Shown here one piece after another: positions 42,038 to 50,085 of a stretch of 58,814 bases of DNA (position 1 is the stretch's first letter; each line of letters starts with the position of its first letter). Made by a program: the position numbers and the translations under genes. The notes under the pieces were generated by a model. That model searched no databases and was not told the origin of the DNA. It was given only the letters and a program-made list of their open reading frames with translations. The stretch spans positions 1 to 58,814 of the forward strand of contig CAINJJ010000044.1 of assembly GCA_903849645.1 (NCBI GenBank). The letters run 5' to 3'. Source of the DNA: an uncultured Acidobacteriaceae bacterium. GTDB taxonomy: Bacteria > Acidobacteriota > Terriglobia > Terriglobales > Acidobacteriaceae.

Positions 42038-44225
42038 AGTAGGCGCGGAGGTCAACGATGGCCTGGAGGATGGTGTCCGGCTGGGGCAGAATCACGTCTT
42101 CCAGCAGCGGCTGGTAGGCGACAAAGGTGTCCATGGAGCCGATGCGGCGGACCGGGGCGTCGAGGTCCTGAAAGAGCTCGTCGCCGATGCGGGCGGCAAT
42201 CTCCGCGCCGTAGCCCCAACTGAGCATGTCCTCGTGGGCCATGATGACGCGGCTGGTCTTGCGCACGGAGGTGGCGATGGCCTCCCAATCGTAGGGATTG
42301 AGGGTGCGGAGGTCGATGATCTCCACATCGATGCCGTGCTTGCGGTGGGCCTGCTCGGCGGCCTGGAGCGCACGGGGTACAAGCGCGCCGTAGGTGATGA
42401 AGGTGAGGTCGGTTCCAGGCCGCACGATCTTGGCCTTGCCGAAGGGAATGGCGAACTCCGCGCCGGGGTAGGGGGCGCGGCCCCAGGTCTCGCGGTAGAG
42501 GCGCTTGTGCTCCAGAAACAGGACCGGGTCATCGCAGCGGATGGCGGTGCGCAGGAGGCCATTGGCGTCGAGCGCGTTGGAGGGAAAGACGACGCGGAGG
42601 CCGGGAATGTGGGTGAAGATGCTTTCGCCCGACTGGGAGTGATAGATGGAGCCGCCGGTCAGGTAGCCGCCAATGGGGACGCGCATCACCACAGGCGATG
42701 CCCAGGCGCCGTTGGAGCGCCAGCGCATGAGGGCCAGTTCGTTGTGAATCTGGTGCATGGCGGGCCAGATGTAGTCAAAGAACTGGATCTCGACCAGGGG
42801 CTTGATGCCGCGCACGGCGTAGCCGATGGCCCGGCCGACGATGTTGGCCTCTGCCAGCGGCGAGTTGAAGACCCGCTCGGCGCCAAAGGCAGTCTGGAGG
42901 CCGGCGGTGAGCTTGAAGACGCCGCCCTTGCCCTTGACCTCGGTGAGGGCCTCGGAGCGGCTGGCGTCGGCCACATCTTCGCCATAGACGAGGATGCGGG
43001 GGTCGCGGGCCATCTCGTCGTGGAGGCAGGCGTTGATGAGGTCGGCCATGGTGTGCGGGGCGCTGCCCTTGGAACTGGCCGATCTTCCGGGGTGGGAGCC
43101 GGGTGCCTCCACTTCTTCGGTGGCAAATGCGGAGCTGGTGGGGTCCAGGTCCTCGGAATAGACGTGGAGGGTGATATCAGACGGCTTGGGGAGAGGCGCC
43201 TCAAGGGCGCGCTCGGCGGCTTCAGCGGCTTCGAGATTGAGGCTGTGCTCGAGGGCGTTGATCTGCTCTTCAGTCAGGATGCCCTCGCGCAGCAGGCGCA
43301 TCCGCATCCTGGCGAGCGGGTCGCGGAGCCCATCGGCCTCGCGCTCGGCGGAGGAGCGGTAGAGCTTGTCATCGTCAGAGAGGGAGTGGGAGTAGGGACG
43401 GACGCAATGCCCATGGACCAGGGCCGGACCCAGGCCGGCGCGGCAGTAGGCCACGGCCTCCTGAAAGGCGCGCAGGCTAGCCTCGGCATCGGTGCCGTCG
43501 ATCTCGGCGAAGTGGAAGTTGGGAAAGTTGGCGACCAGCCGGGAGATGTTGCCGCCGGGAGTGTTGACCTCGACCGGCGTGCTGATGGCGTAGCCGTTGT
43601 CTTCAACGCAGAAGACGACCGGGAGCTTCTGGTTGGAGGCGGTGTTGAGCGCCTCCCAGAACTCGCCCTGCGAGGTGGAACCCTCGCCAAGCGAGGTGAA
43701 TACGACCTCATCGCCCTGGAAATCGACGTCGCGGAAGGCGCGGTAGTCTCCCTGGGCGCGGGCGGCGGCCTCGGGGTGGCGGCTGAAGTAGCGGCCGGCC
43801 TCGGCGCAGCCCACTGCGTGCAGCACCTGGGTGGCGGTGGAGGAGGAGGTGCTGACGATGTGGAGGGTGCGGCTGCTCCAGTGGGTCGGCATCTGGCGGC
43901 CGCCGGAGGCGGGGTCGGTGGCCGCGCCCACGGCCTGCAACAGCATGTCGGCGGGGCTGACGCCGAGGGCCAGGCAGAGGCCGCGGTCACGATAGTAGGG
44001 GAAGAACCAGTCGTAGCCGGGGCGCATGGCCAGGGCCGCGCCCACCTGCAGCGCCTCGTGGCCTGCGCCGGAGATCTGGAAGAATATCTTCTGCTGGCGC
44101 TTGAGCAGGATTTCGCGGTCGTCCACGCAGCGGGAAAGGACCATCAGCCGGTAGATCTCGACCAACTGTTGAGGGCTCAGGCTGCCGGTCTCAGGCTCAC
44201 GAGCGCTGGGCGCTGCCAGTTCCAT
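42036..44225 (-). CDS. fused E1 alpha-beta of a 2-oxoacid dehydrogenase
   Basis: 729 residues. The alpha half (about 20-330) binds thiamine diphosphate: [17 protein letters not shown], then [15 protein letters not shown] to VEDNGYAIS (GDG-x-NN-type motif as GEG...DN). The beta half (about 385-729) shows [41 protein letters not shown] and [13 protein letters not shown]. The fusion joins subunits that are separate in many 2-oxoisovalerate or pyruvate dehydrogenases. A linker rich in Ser, Gly and Glu lies near 345-385. E2 and E3 are not adjacent. The substrate (branched-chain oxoacid, acetoin or pyruvate) cannot be decided; branched-chain is the closest guess. Confidence 0.92.
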   Translation of the reverse strand: MELAAPSAREPETGSLSPQQLVEIYRLMVLSRCVDDREILLKRQQKIFFQISGAGHEALQVGAALAMRPGYDWFFPYYRDRGLCLALGVSPADMLLQAVGAATDPASGGRQMPTHWSSRTLHIVSTSSSTATQVLHAVGCAEAGRYFSRHPEAAARAQGDYRAFRDVDFQGDEVVFTSLGEGSTSQGEFWEALNTASNQKLPVVFCVEDNGYAISTPVEVNTPGGNISRLVANFPNFHFAEIDGTDAEASLRAFQEAVAYCRAGLGPALVHGHCVRPYSHSLSDDDKLYRSSAEREADGLRDPLARMRMRLLREGILTEEQINALEHSLNLEAAEAAERALEAPLPKPSDITLHVYSEDLDPTSSAFATEEVEAPGSHPGRSASSKGSAPHTMADLINACLHDEMARDPRILVYGEDVADASRSEALTEVKGKGGVFKLTAGLQTAFGAERVFNSPLAEANIVGRAIGYAVRGIKPLVEIQFFDYIWPAMHQIHNELALMRWRSNGAWASPVVMRVPIGGYLTGGSIYHSQSGESIFTHIPGLRVVFPSNALDANGLLRTAIRCDDPVLFLEHKRLYRETWGRAPYPGAEFAIPFGKAKIVRPGTDLTFITYGALVPRALQAAEQAHRKHGIDVEIIDLRTLNPYDWEAIATSVRKTSRVIMAHEDMLSWGYGAEIAARIGDELFQDLDAPVRRIGSMDTFVAYQPLLEDVILPQPDTILQAIVDLRAY

Positions 44226-44347
44226 TCGCTAGACTCCCCGAAATGCCGATTTTCATTGAATGCCAGCCTGATTGTACCAACCGCTGCCTCTCCGGCAACA
44301 CGGTAATTTGCCACGCGGCGGGACGAAGATGCATCCCGGCCCATGCA

Positions 44348-44821
44348 CTATCGAACGTTCGTGGGCGAGGGCGGCGGCTGATGGAAGACCGGGCCGTTCA
44401 GGAGCGTGAGCGTCATCTTCTCCTTGACCCCCTTGGCCAGCTTTTCAATCTCGCCCACTTTCTTCATCTGGGCAGGGGTGAGCGGAACGGAGCTGTCGGT
44501 TTCCATCTCTGCCTTGAGTTCTCCGGCCAGCTTGAGCAGCTTGTTGGTCTCGGAGACGATGGCTTTCTGGCGTTCGATGTTGAGCATGTGCAGCCGCTTG
44601 GCCTCCTCGATGGGGTCGGTCTCGCCAAACTGGAGGATGGGATCGATGGCGCGGTTGTTCATCCGTTGGACCACTGTATCCTGGCCGCTGCCGTTATTTT
44701 GGGCATGGCCGGGCAGGGCCAGCGCCAGAAGCAGGCCGAGAGCGAGGCAGCAGGAAGCGAACGCGCGGCGGGCCAGTAGCCGGCGCGGCATCGAGTTGGG
44801 CAATTCAGGCATTCTCACCAT
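44348..44821 (-). CDS. secreted coiled-coil protein, paralogue 3
   Basis: 157 residues from ATG 44821, preceded by GGGAGAAAG; a TTG at 44872 that overlaps the previous stop is an alternative. The signal peptide is basic, then FASCCLALGLLLALALPGHA, cleaved near AQN. The mature part is helical and charged: AKRLHMLNIERQKAIVSETN, KLLKLAGELKAEMETDS, KKVGEIEKLAKGVKEKMTLT. The pattern matches the two genes upstream. No enzyme motif. Function unknown. Confidence 0.78.
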   Translation of the reverse strand: MVRMPELPNSMPRRLLARRAFASCCLALGLLLALALPGHAQNNGSGQDTVVQRMNNRAIDPILQFGETDPIEEAKRLHMLNIERQKAIVSETNKLLKLAGELKAEMETDSSVPLTPAQMKKVGEIEKLAKGVKEKMTLTLLNGPVFHQPPPSPTNVR

Positions 44822-44868
44822 TCTTGTGGTCTTTCTCCCTGGGCGGAGGCTGAAGATCGGGGAACCCG

Positions 44869-45324
44869 TCAATTGGCGCCCACCGTGAGCTTCATCTTTT
44901 CTTTGACGTTGTGGGCCAGATGCTCGATCTCATCGATCTCGCGCAGGGCGATGGGGGGCAACTGCTGCCCGGCGGCTTTTGCCATCTCGGCATTGAGGCT
45001 GGCGGCCAGTCTCAACAGGATGGCGGTGTCCTGGTCAATCTGGCGCTTTCGTTCAATGTTGGCCGCATCAAACCTCTTTTTCGAGACCAGGCTTTCCCGC
45101 ATCTTCATCTGCGTGTTGATGTCGGGGAGATTGTTGGCCTCGGGAAGAAGAATGGGATGCGGGGGGCGGGGGGGGATGTACTGGGGCGCGCAGGTAGCAG
45201 CCGAGGCCGCCATCAGCAGGACGGTCACCAATGCCGCGGCGAATTCGTTGAGGCCTCGCCTCCGGGGAGGTTGCAGCCAGGGGAGTCTGCCTTGCGCAGG
45301 GCGCTGTTCTTTGCTGAAGATCAT
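44869..45324 (-). CDS. secreted coiled-coil protein, paralogue 2
   Basis: 151 residues from ATG 45324 (GGAGG five bases upstream). A hydrophobic segment (FAAALVTVLLMAASAATC) serves as signal; a Cys at its end could accept lipid, though the lipobox is poor. The mature part begins with Pro-rich PPRPPHP and contains LLPEANNLPDINTQMKMRE, FDAANIERKRQIDQDTAI, LLRLAASLNAEM and EIEHLAHNVKEKMKLTVG. It is closest to paralogue 1. Function unknown. Confidence 0.78.
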   Translation of the reverse strand: MIFSKEQRPAQGRLPWLQPPRRRGLNEFAAALVTVLLMAASAATCAPQYIPPRPPHPILLPEANNLPDINTQMKMRESLVSKKRFDAANIERKRQIDQDTAILLRLAASLNAEMAKAAGQQLPPIALREIDEIEHLAHNVKEKMKLTVGAN

Positions 45325-45336
45325 GTGGACCTCCGG

Positions 45337-45795
45337 TCAGCTGGGACCCACGGTCAGCTTCATCTTCTCTTTCACGCCATGGGCCAGCCGCTCGATCTCA
45401 TCGGCCTTGCGGATGACGTTGAGCGAGAGGGTGTCCTTGGTGGTCTTGTCCACCTCGGTCTTGAGGTCGCTGGCCAGTTTGAGCAACTTCGCGCTGTCTT
45501 CGGCGATCTGCTTGCGCCGCTCGGCGTTGGCGGCCTCGAAGTTCTGTTTCTTGTTTTGCTGGTCGCGCATCTTCATCTGGGTGTTGGCGTCCGGCAGGTT
45601 ATTGGCCTCGGGCAACAGGTAGGGCTTGTCAGGGTTGAGCGAGGGCGCCTGCTGGCCGGAGTGGGCTACGCCGGTCAGCGCGACGAGCGCCAGCAGGCAG
45701 GCCAGCGCCCAGCCGCTGCGCCTGGAGAAGCCTGACATGGTGAATGCTGCGCCGGACTTTGCGGGGAGGCAACTCCGGGTCGTTCTGGTTTGCAT
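45337..45795 (-). CDS. secreted coiled-coil protein, paralogue 1
   Basis: 152 residues from ATG 45795 (AGGAGG six bases upstream). The signal peptide includes GWALACLLALVALTGVAHS. The mature part carries LLPEANNLPDANTQMKMRD, NFEAANAERRKQIAEDSA, KLLKLASDLKTEVDKT and ADEIERLAHGVKEKMKLTVG. It is first in a three-gene tandem array with gaps of 12 and about 47 bases, read in one transcript. No family named; the helical heptads suggest a coiled coil in the periplasm. It is divergent from the mscS gene. Confidence 0.8.
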   Translation of the reverse strand: MQTRTTRSCLPAKSGAAFTMSGFSRRSGWALACLLALVALTGVAHSGQQAPSLNPDKPYLLPEANNLPDANTQMKMRDQQNKKQNFEAANAERRKQIAEDSAKLLKLASDLKTEVDKTTKDTLSLNVIRKADEIERLAHGVKEKMKLTVGPS

Positions 45796-45912
45796 GGGGA
45801 ACCTCCTGGGTAAAGCGAATCGATGAGCGGCTTCCCGTTTGGGTCATGCATCGGGAGCCTGCCGCTCCTTGACCTTCCTGCGCACAGTCTAGTCTAGAAA
45901 CAGGAGTTTGGG

Positions 45913-46926
45913 ATGCATCCTTTTTTAGCAGTTTCATTGGCCGCACGGACCGGGATCTTTGCCGAAGGCCGATTTCTGGGCAAAGTGCTGGATGGCTGGG
46001 TCGGCGATGCCGAGGAATTTGTCCACCTGAAGCTGCCCCATCTGGTGATGGTGGCGCTTATAGGCTTCATTCTGAGCCGCTTGCTGCGCCTGATCACGGC
46101 CCGCATGATCCATATCGCCGAGCAGCATGGACCGGCTGAAACGCGCATCTCCCAGGTCAAGACGCTGGCGGGAGTAATCCGCACCACGGGGCTGGCGGTG
46201 ATCGGCGGCATCGTGAGCCTGCAGTTTCTGGCCGCCGTGGGCGTGAACCTGGCGCCGCTGCTGGCCTCGGCGGGCGTGGCGGGAGTTGCCATCGGGCTGG
46301 CCGCGCAAAATATTGTGCGCGATGTGCTGAACGGAATGCTGATCCTGATTGAGGACCAGTTCAACGTGGGGGACTCGGTGAGGCTGGCGGGGCTGGCGGG
46401 AACCGTGGAGGCCATGACCCTGCGCAGAACCACCGTGCGCGACGTGGACGGAACGGTCTATGTGATTCCCAACTCGCAGATCACGACGGTGGCCAACCTG
46501 AGCGTGGGCTACTCGGTGGCGACGGTCAATGTGAGCGTGGATTTCTCGGCCAACCCTGACGAGGTGATCGCCCTTCTGAAGAGAATCGCGGCTGAGGTGC
46601 GCTCGAGCGAAGAGTTCAGCCCGCTGTTTGTGGCCGATCCCAGGGTCCTTGGGGTGGATGCTGTGAGGGGTTCGGAACTGATCTTTCAGGTGGTCTTCAA
46701 GACGCTGCCGACAAAGCAATACGCGCCGGTGCGGGAGTTTCGGCGGCGCGTCCGCCTGGCGCTCGAAGAGCACGGGATGCTGCCGGGCGACCCCAACCGC
46801 ATCTTTACAAGCTTTATCGACAGCCCGGCGCAGTCGCAGGGACACGCGGACGCCGAGCCCGCCTCCGAGCCAGACCCTACAATGCTGAGGCCGGATGAGG
46901 GCAATCCGCTCAAGAGCGAGCCCTGA
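45913..46926 (+). CDS. MscS-type mechanosensitive channel
   Basis: 337 residues from ATG 45913 (AGGAG six bases upstream). Membrane helices: HLVMVALIGFILSRLLRLI, TLAGVIRTTGLAVIGGIVS, LQFLAAVGVNLAPLLAS. The pore helix with GVAGVAIGLAAQNIVRDVLN (glycine-rich) and the beta domain start FNVGDSVRLAGLAGTVEAM are typical. The cytoplasmic part (GTVYVIPNSQITTVANLS) and a Pro/Glu-rich tail follow. It should open under membrane tension to release small solutes. A strong terminator follows. Confidence 0.93.
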   Translation: MHPFLAVSLAARTGIFAEGRFLGKVLDGWVGDAEEFVHLKLPHLVMVALIGFILSRLLRLITARMIHIAEQHGPAETRISQVKTLAGVIRTTGLAVIGGIVSLQFLAAVGVNLAPLLASAGVAGVAIGLAAQNIVRDVLNGMLILIEDQFNVGDSVRLAGLAGTVEAMTLRRTTVRDVDGTVYVIPNSQITTVANLSVGYSVATVNVSVDFSANPDEVIALLKRIAAEVRSSEEFSPLFVADPRVLGVDAVRGSELIFQVVFKTLPTKQYAPVREFRRRVRLALEEHGMLPGDPNRIFTSFIDSPAQSQGHADAEPASEPDPTMLRPDEGNPLKSEP

Positions 46927-46954
46927 GGCTGCACGCCCTTTCGGCTCAGAACAC

Positions 46955-46989
46955 AAAACAGGCGGCTTCGGGCTGAAGCCGCCTGTTTT
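46955..46989. terminator. strong bidirectional intrinsic terminator
   Basis: The 15-base arms 46955-46969 and 46975-46989 pair perfectly around GGGCT. The stem starts with AAAA and ends with TTTT, so it can stop transcription from both the mscS and the convergent multicopper oxidase side. Confidence 0.95.
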
Positions 46990-47047
46990 GACATCTGGAA
47001 GGACAAAGTTGTCTGACGGAGAGTCTGCACCCTCCGCCAGAGGTGGA

Positions 47048-49210
47048 TCAGCTCTTCTTGCCGCCGTCTCCGCTCTTGGCAGGGGCGGGGTTATTGGGAA
47101 TGATCACGAGCGGCCGCATCATGTCATGCTCCTCATGCTCGAGGATGTGGCAATGCCAGACGTACTCGTGGCCATTCTGCATACCTTCCCGCGGTGAGCC
47201 GGGGACGGGGAACGGAACGGACGGGAGGCTGAACTTCATGATGACCCGGGTAACTTCACCCGGATTCATGCGAACGGACTCTTTCCAGCCGCGTTCGTTG
47301 GGATCAGCCGACCTCCAGGGACCGGTGGGCTGGAAGATCACGTCGTTGGGCTCCGAGGCGTCGAACGGCGCGCGGCCAAGAATCTGAACGTTGGCCAGGT
47401 GGAAGTGCATGGGATGGGTGTCGCCGGTGGTGTTGTAAATGTCCCAGACGACAACCTGCCCATCTTTGTAGACCTCGGTTGCGGGGTCAGTGTAGTTCAA
47501 CCCGTAGCTGTCGGAGTAGGTCTTGATGTCGGTTCCGACGCGCTGGATGAGCCGCCCGTACTCGTCGAAGTCCTCGTTGAGGGTCTTGTTCTCGAAGAGA
47601 ACGCCCTCGGCGGTGGGATCAAGGTCCGGCTCGCCAAACGGGATGTGCGACGCGGCGTAAGCCGTGGGCAGCCCGGTCTGGAGCGCGGCCAGGTTGGAGG
47701 TGAAGGTGACCGGGTCCGCGGCGCCGCTGAGCGAGCCAACCCGGATCTGCATCAGGGTGCGGGTGTTGGGGCCCATGCCGAGCACGGTGGTGGGAGCGCC
47801 GCCGGCCTCAGTCTGGTCCGGTGCGCCCGTGTAGTAGTCGTTGCGTTCGTCTCCACCAGGGAACGGCGCCGGAGCGTCGTTGTAGAGGATGAGGTTGGAG
47901 CCGGGGGCCACGCTGGAGAAGTCGATGATGAGGTCGGCACGCTCTGCCGGGGCCATCAACAGGTTGAACGGGCCGGAGGTATTCACGTTTCCGAAGCAGT
48001 CGAACGGGATCTGCACCGGGGGCGAGTTGAGGACCACGGGCGCGGGCAAGAGGCCGCACTCGTTGCCAATCTGGATGAACGCCGGTCCAGGCTTGCCAAA
48101 GTCGGGCTCGCCGGGGGTGATGGTGGACTCGTAATACAGTTGCAGGTTGAAGTAGCGCGCCTGCGAACCGTTGAGGGCGAGAATCCTGTAGCGGCGCGGC
48201 TCCACGTTCACGTACGGATAGGCCATGCCGTTGATGACTGGCGTATCGGCGAAAAACTCGGGGACGCAGGAGGGGACACTGGGCTTGTCGTCGCCCACGA
48301 ACCCGTCAGAGGGCTGGCCGAGGTCCCAACGGCCGCTGTTGCTTGCGGAGTTGGCTTCGTAGATGTAGGGATACCAGAGGTCGCCGGGACGTCCCCACTT
48401 GTCGGTGGTCATCTTGAAGGTCTTGTCCTGGATGATCAGCGGAAGGGTGTAGGCGAGCCCCGGCACGGCCGGCGCGGAGCCGCTCATGAGGCCGAGGACC
48501 ACGTCGTCGAGGATCAGATAGCCTGCGGCCAGGCCTGCATAGGCGTTGAGACGCGTAATGCCCATCGCGTGGTCGTGATACCAGATCAGGCGGGAGCTCT
48601 GATTGTTGGGGTAGTAGTAGTCTGCCACGCCGGGCTGACCCTCCACTCCGTTGAGGAAGGAGACGCCGGATGAGCCATCCACGGCGCCCACGGTTCCCGT
48701 GGGAGAGAACCAGGAGAAGGGGCCGCCGTCGGAGGTCCACGGAACGAGTCCGCCATGGAGGTGAATGGCGATGCGGTTCTGGGGAACGCCGGGCTCTGCG
48801 CCCATCAGCGTGGTGTCGACCGGGAGAGGATGGGTGGGAGGAAGGTTGTTCTCCATGCGGATGACCACGGGCTTCTTGCGCGTGGACACGATGATGGGGC
48901 CGAGATAAGCCTGCGCGCCGGTTGTCTTGTCGGCGTAGCCCCACAGTTTGGTGGGATTGGGCAGATCGGGGTGCATCTGCTGCTCATGCTGCTGGGCAGA
49001 CAGGTGGTAGAAATCAGCACCAGGATAGGGGCCGGTCGCGGTCGCGGCAACGGGAATGCCGTTGGCTCCAAGTCCGGGCAAGGGGGCAATAAACTTGCGA
49101 AGCGAAGGGCTCTGTGCAAATGCCCAGATCTTTCCCTCGCCGCCTTTGAACAGGGCCACGGCGGTGCCGGCAACCACTGTCGTCTTCAAGAATTCTCTGC
49201 GTGTTGGCAT
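47048..49210 (-). CDS. Tat-exported multicopper oxidase
   Basis: 720 residues from ATG 49210 (GGAG seven bases upstream). The N-terminus MPTRREFLKTTVVAGTAVAL has a twin-Arg Tat motif. The copper sites are in order: IHLHGGLVPW (about 150), WYHDHAMG (about 215), HPMHFHLANVQ near the C-terminus, and VWHCHILEHEEHDMM (about 685-700, T1/T3). It resembles CotA/bilirubin oxidase-type laccases more than CueO. It would oxidise phenols, bilirubin-like compounds, or metals such as Cu(I) or Mn(II) with O2. It follows the lipoprotein gene by 54 bases. Confidence 0.93.
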   Translation of the reverse strand: MPTRREFLKTTVVAGTAVALFKGGEGKIWAFAQSPSLRKFIAPLPGLGANGIPVAATATGPYPGADFYHLSAQQHEQQMHPDLPNPTKLWGYADKTTGAQAYLGPIIVSTRKKPVVIRMENNLPPTHPLPVDTTLMGAEPGVPQNRIAIHLHGGLVPWTSDGGPFSWFSPTGTVGAVDGSSGVSFLNGVEGQPGVADYYYPNNQSSRLIWYHDHAMGITRLNAYAGLAAGYLILDDVVLGLMSGSAPAVPGLAYTLPLIIQDKTFKMTTDKWGRPGDLWYPYIYEANSASNSGRWDLGQPSDGFVGDDKPSVPSCVPEFFADTPVINGMAYPYVNVEPRRYRILALNGSQARYFNLQLYYESTITPGEPDFGKPGPAFIQIGNECGLLPAPVVLNSPPVQIPFDCFGNVNTSGPFNLLMAPAERADLIIDFSSVAPGSNLILYNDAPAPFPGGDERNDYYTGAPDQTEAGGAPTTVLGMGPNTRTLMQIRVGSLSGAADPVTFTSNLAALQTGLPTAYAASHIPFGEPDLDPTAEGVLFENKTLNEDFDEYGRLIQRVGTDIKTYSDSYGLNYTDPATEVYKDGQVVVWDIYNTTGDTHPMHFHLANVQILGRAPFDASEPNDVIFQPTGPWRSADPNERGWKESVRMNPGEVTRVIMKFSLPSVPFPVPGSPREGMQNGHEYVWHCHILEHEEHDMMRPLVIIPNNPAPAKSGDGGKKS

Positions 49211-49264
49211 ACCATTTCTCCGTAATTCAATCGGGAACTCGTTAGAACCTTGCCTTGCGGGCGC

Positions 49265-49690
49265 CTACGCTGCGGGGGTGGTCTTCTTGTGACGGGAGAA
49301 CCGTCTGTCACCCATCTTGCGCACCGTGGGGTTTACACCACACCCACCCGGCGGCAGAGCCGCGGTAAGACTGGCTGTCTGCAGGACACTTCCGTTGCTT
49401 CCCGTGCAGGACAGCGTGTAGGTCAGAGTCTTTGAATTCTGGAGAATGATGGTTTCAGAGCCGCTGAGGGGAATGGCTCCGCTCCATGCGCCGGTGCCGG
49501 TGCAGGAGACGACGTTGGCAACCTTCCAACTGAGGGTGGAGGACTGGCCTGGTTGAACCGAACTGGGGTTGAATGCGAGGGCGATGGTCGCAGGTGTGGG
49601 TGGCGGCGTCGGAGGTGCGGTCTGATTAGATTTTCCGCAACCCGAGAGAACCAAGAGCGCAACTACAGGAATACAGTAACGGACGTGCAT
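49265..49690 (-). CDS. small lipoprotein with Ig-like domain
   Basis: 141 residues from ATG 49690 (GGAGG six bases upstream). The lipobox is ALLVLSGC (Cys near 18), followed by a Pro-rich linker (TAPPTPPPTPAT). The rest (about 33-115) has an Ig-like beta pattern: NPSSVQPGQSSTLSWKVANV and a paired-Cys region (VSCTGTGAW, YTLSCTGSNG). A basic tail (KMGDRRFSRHKKT) ends the protein. It lies 54 bases upstream of the multicopper oxidase and is probably co-transcribed with it. Confidence 0.75.
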   Translation of the reverse strand: MHVRYCIPVVALLVLSGCGKSNQTAPPTPPPTPATIALAFNPSSVQPGQSSTLSWKVANVVSCTGTGAWSGAIPLSGSETIILQNSKTLTYTLSCTGSNGSVLQTASLTAALPPGGCGVNPTVRKMGDRRFSRHKKTTPAA

Positions 49691-49819
49691 TTCTTGCCTC
49701 CGGGGAGCTCTTGTGAGATCTCTGAACTCCGCCGTTCTTCACCGATCATGACGCTTGATGAACAAGTTGTCATGGAAAGAAACGTTAGCATAAGATGAAG
49801 CACTTTACGATGGAAAAAA

Positions 49820-49835
49820 TGTGATAGGTGTCACT
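49820..49835. promoter_or_regulatory. CRP/FNR-family-like site 1
   Basis: TGTGATAGGTGTCACT follows TGTGA-N6-TCACx, the shape of a CRP-family site. It is about 130 bases before the lipoprotein start codon. Confidence 0.5.
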
Positions 49836-49969
49836 CGCATTGACGGCATTAAGTCAGACCGCGGAGCGTCGCCCTCAAGCCCGATTCCAAAAAATGAGAC
49901 AGAGGCTAGTCTATCTATTGGCTTTATGGAGCGAGTGGCTCCAAAAGAGCAATTGATCGCACTATTTAT

Positions 49970-49985
49970 TGTGATTTAAATCACA
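49970..49985. promoter_or_regulatory. CRP/FNR-family-like site 2
   Basis: TGTGATTTAAATCACA is a perfect 16-base palindrome matching TGTGA-N6-TCACA exactly. It is about 280 bases before the lipoprotein start codon and 100 before the YyaL-like gene's end. Confidence 0.55.
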
Positions 49986-50085
49986 TTAACATGGGCCGGG
50001 AACCGCCTACAACTTAGGTGGGATCCAGCTCAAAACCGAAGATCCAGCCATGAATTTCAGAGTGGAAGCGTGCAGGTGACCGCCC

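Larger units (their letters stand above)
49691..50085. other. 395-base promoter region of the lipoprotein-oxidase pair
   Basis: No gene was found. The gap lies upstream of the minus-strand lipoprotein/oxidase genes and downstream of the YyaL-like gene's end. It is AT-rich and holds two CRP-like dyads. Confidence 0.5.
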
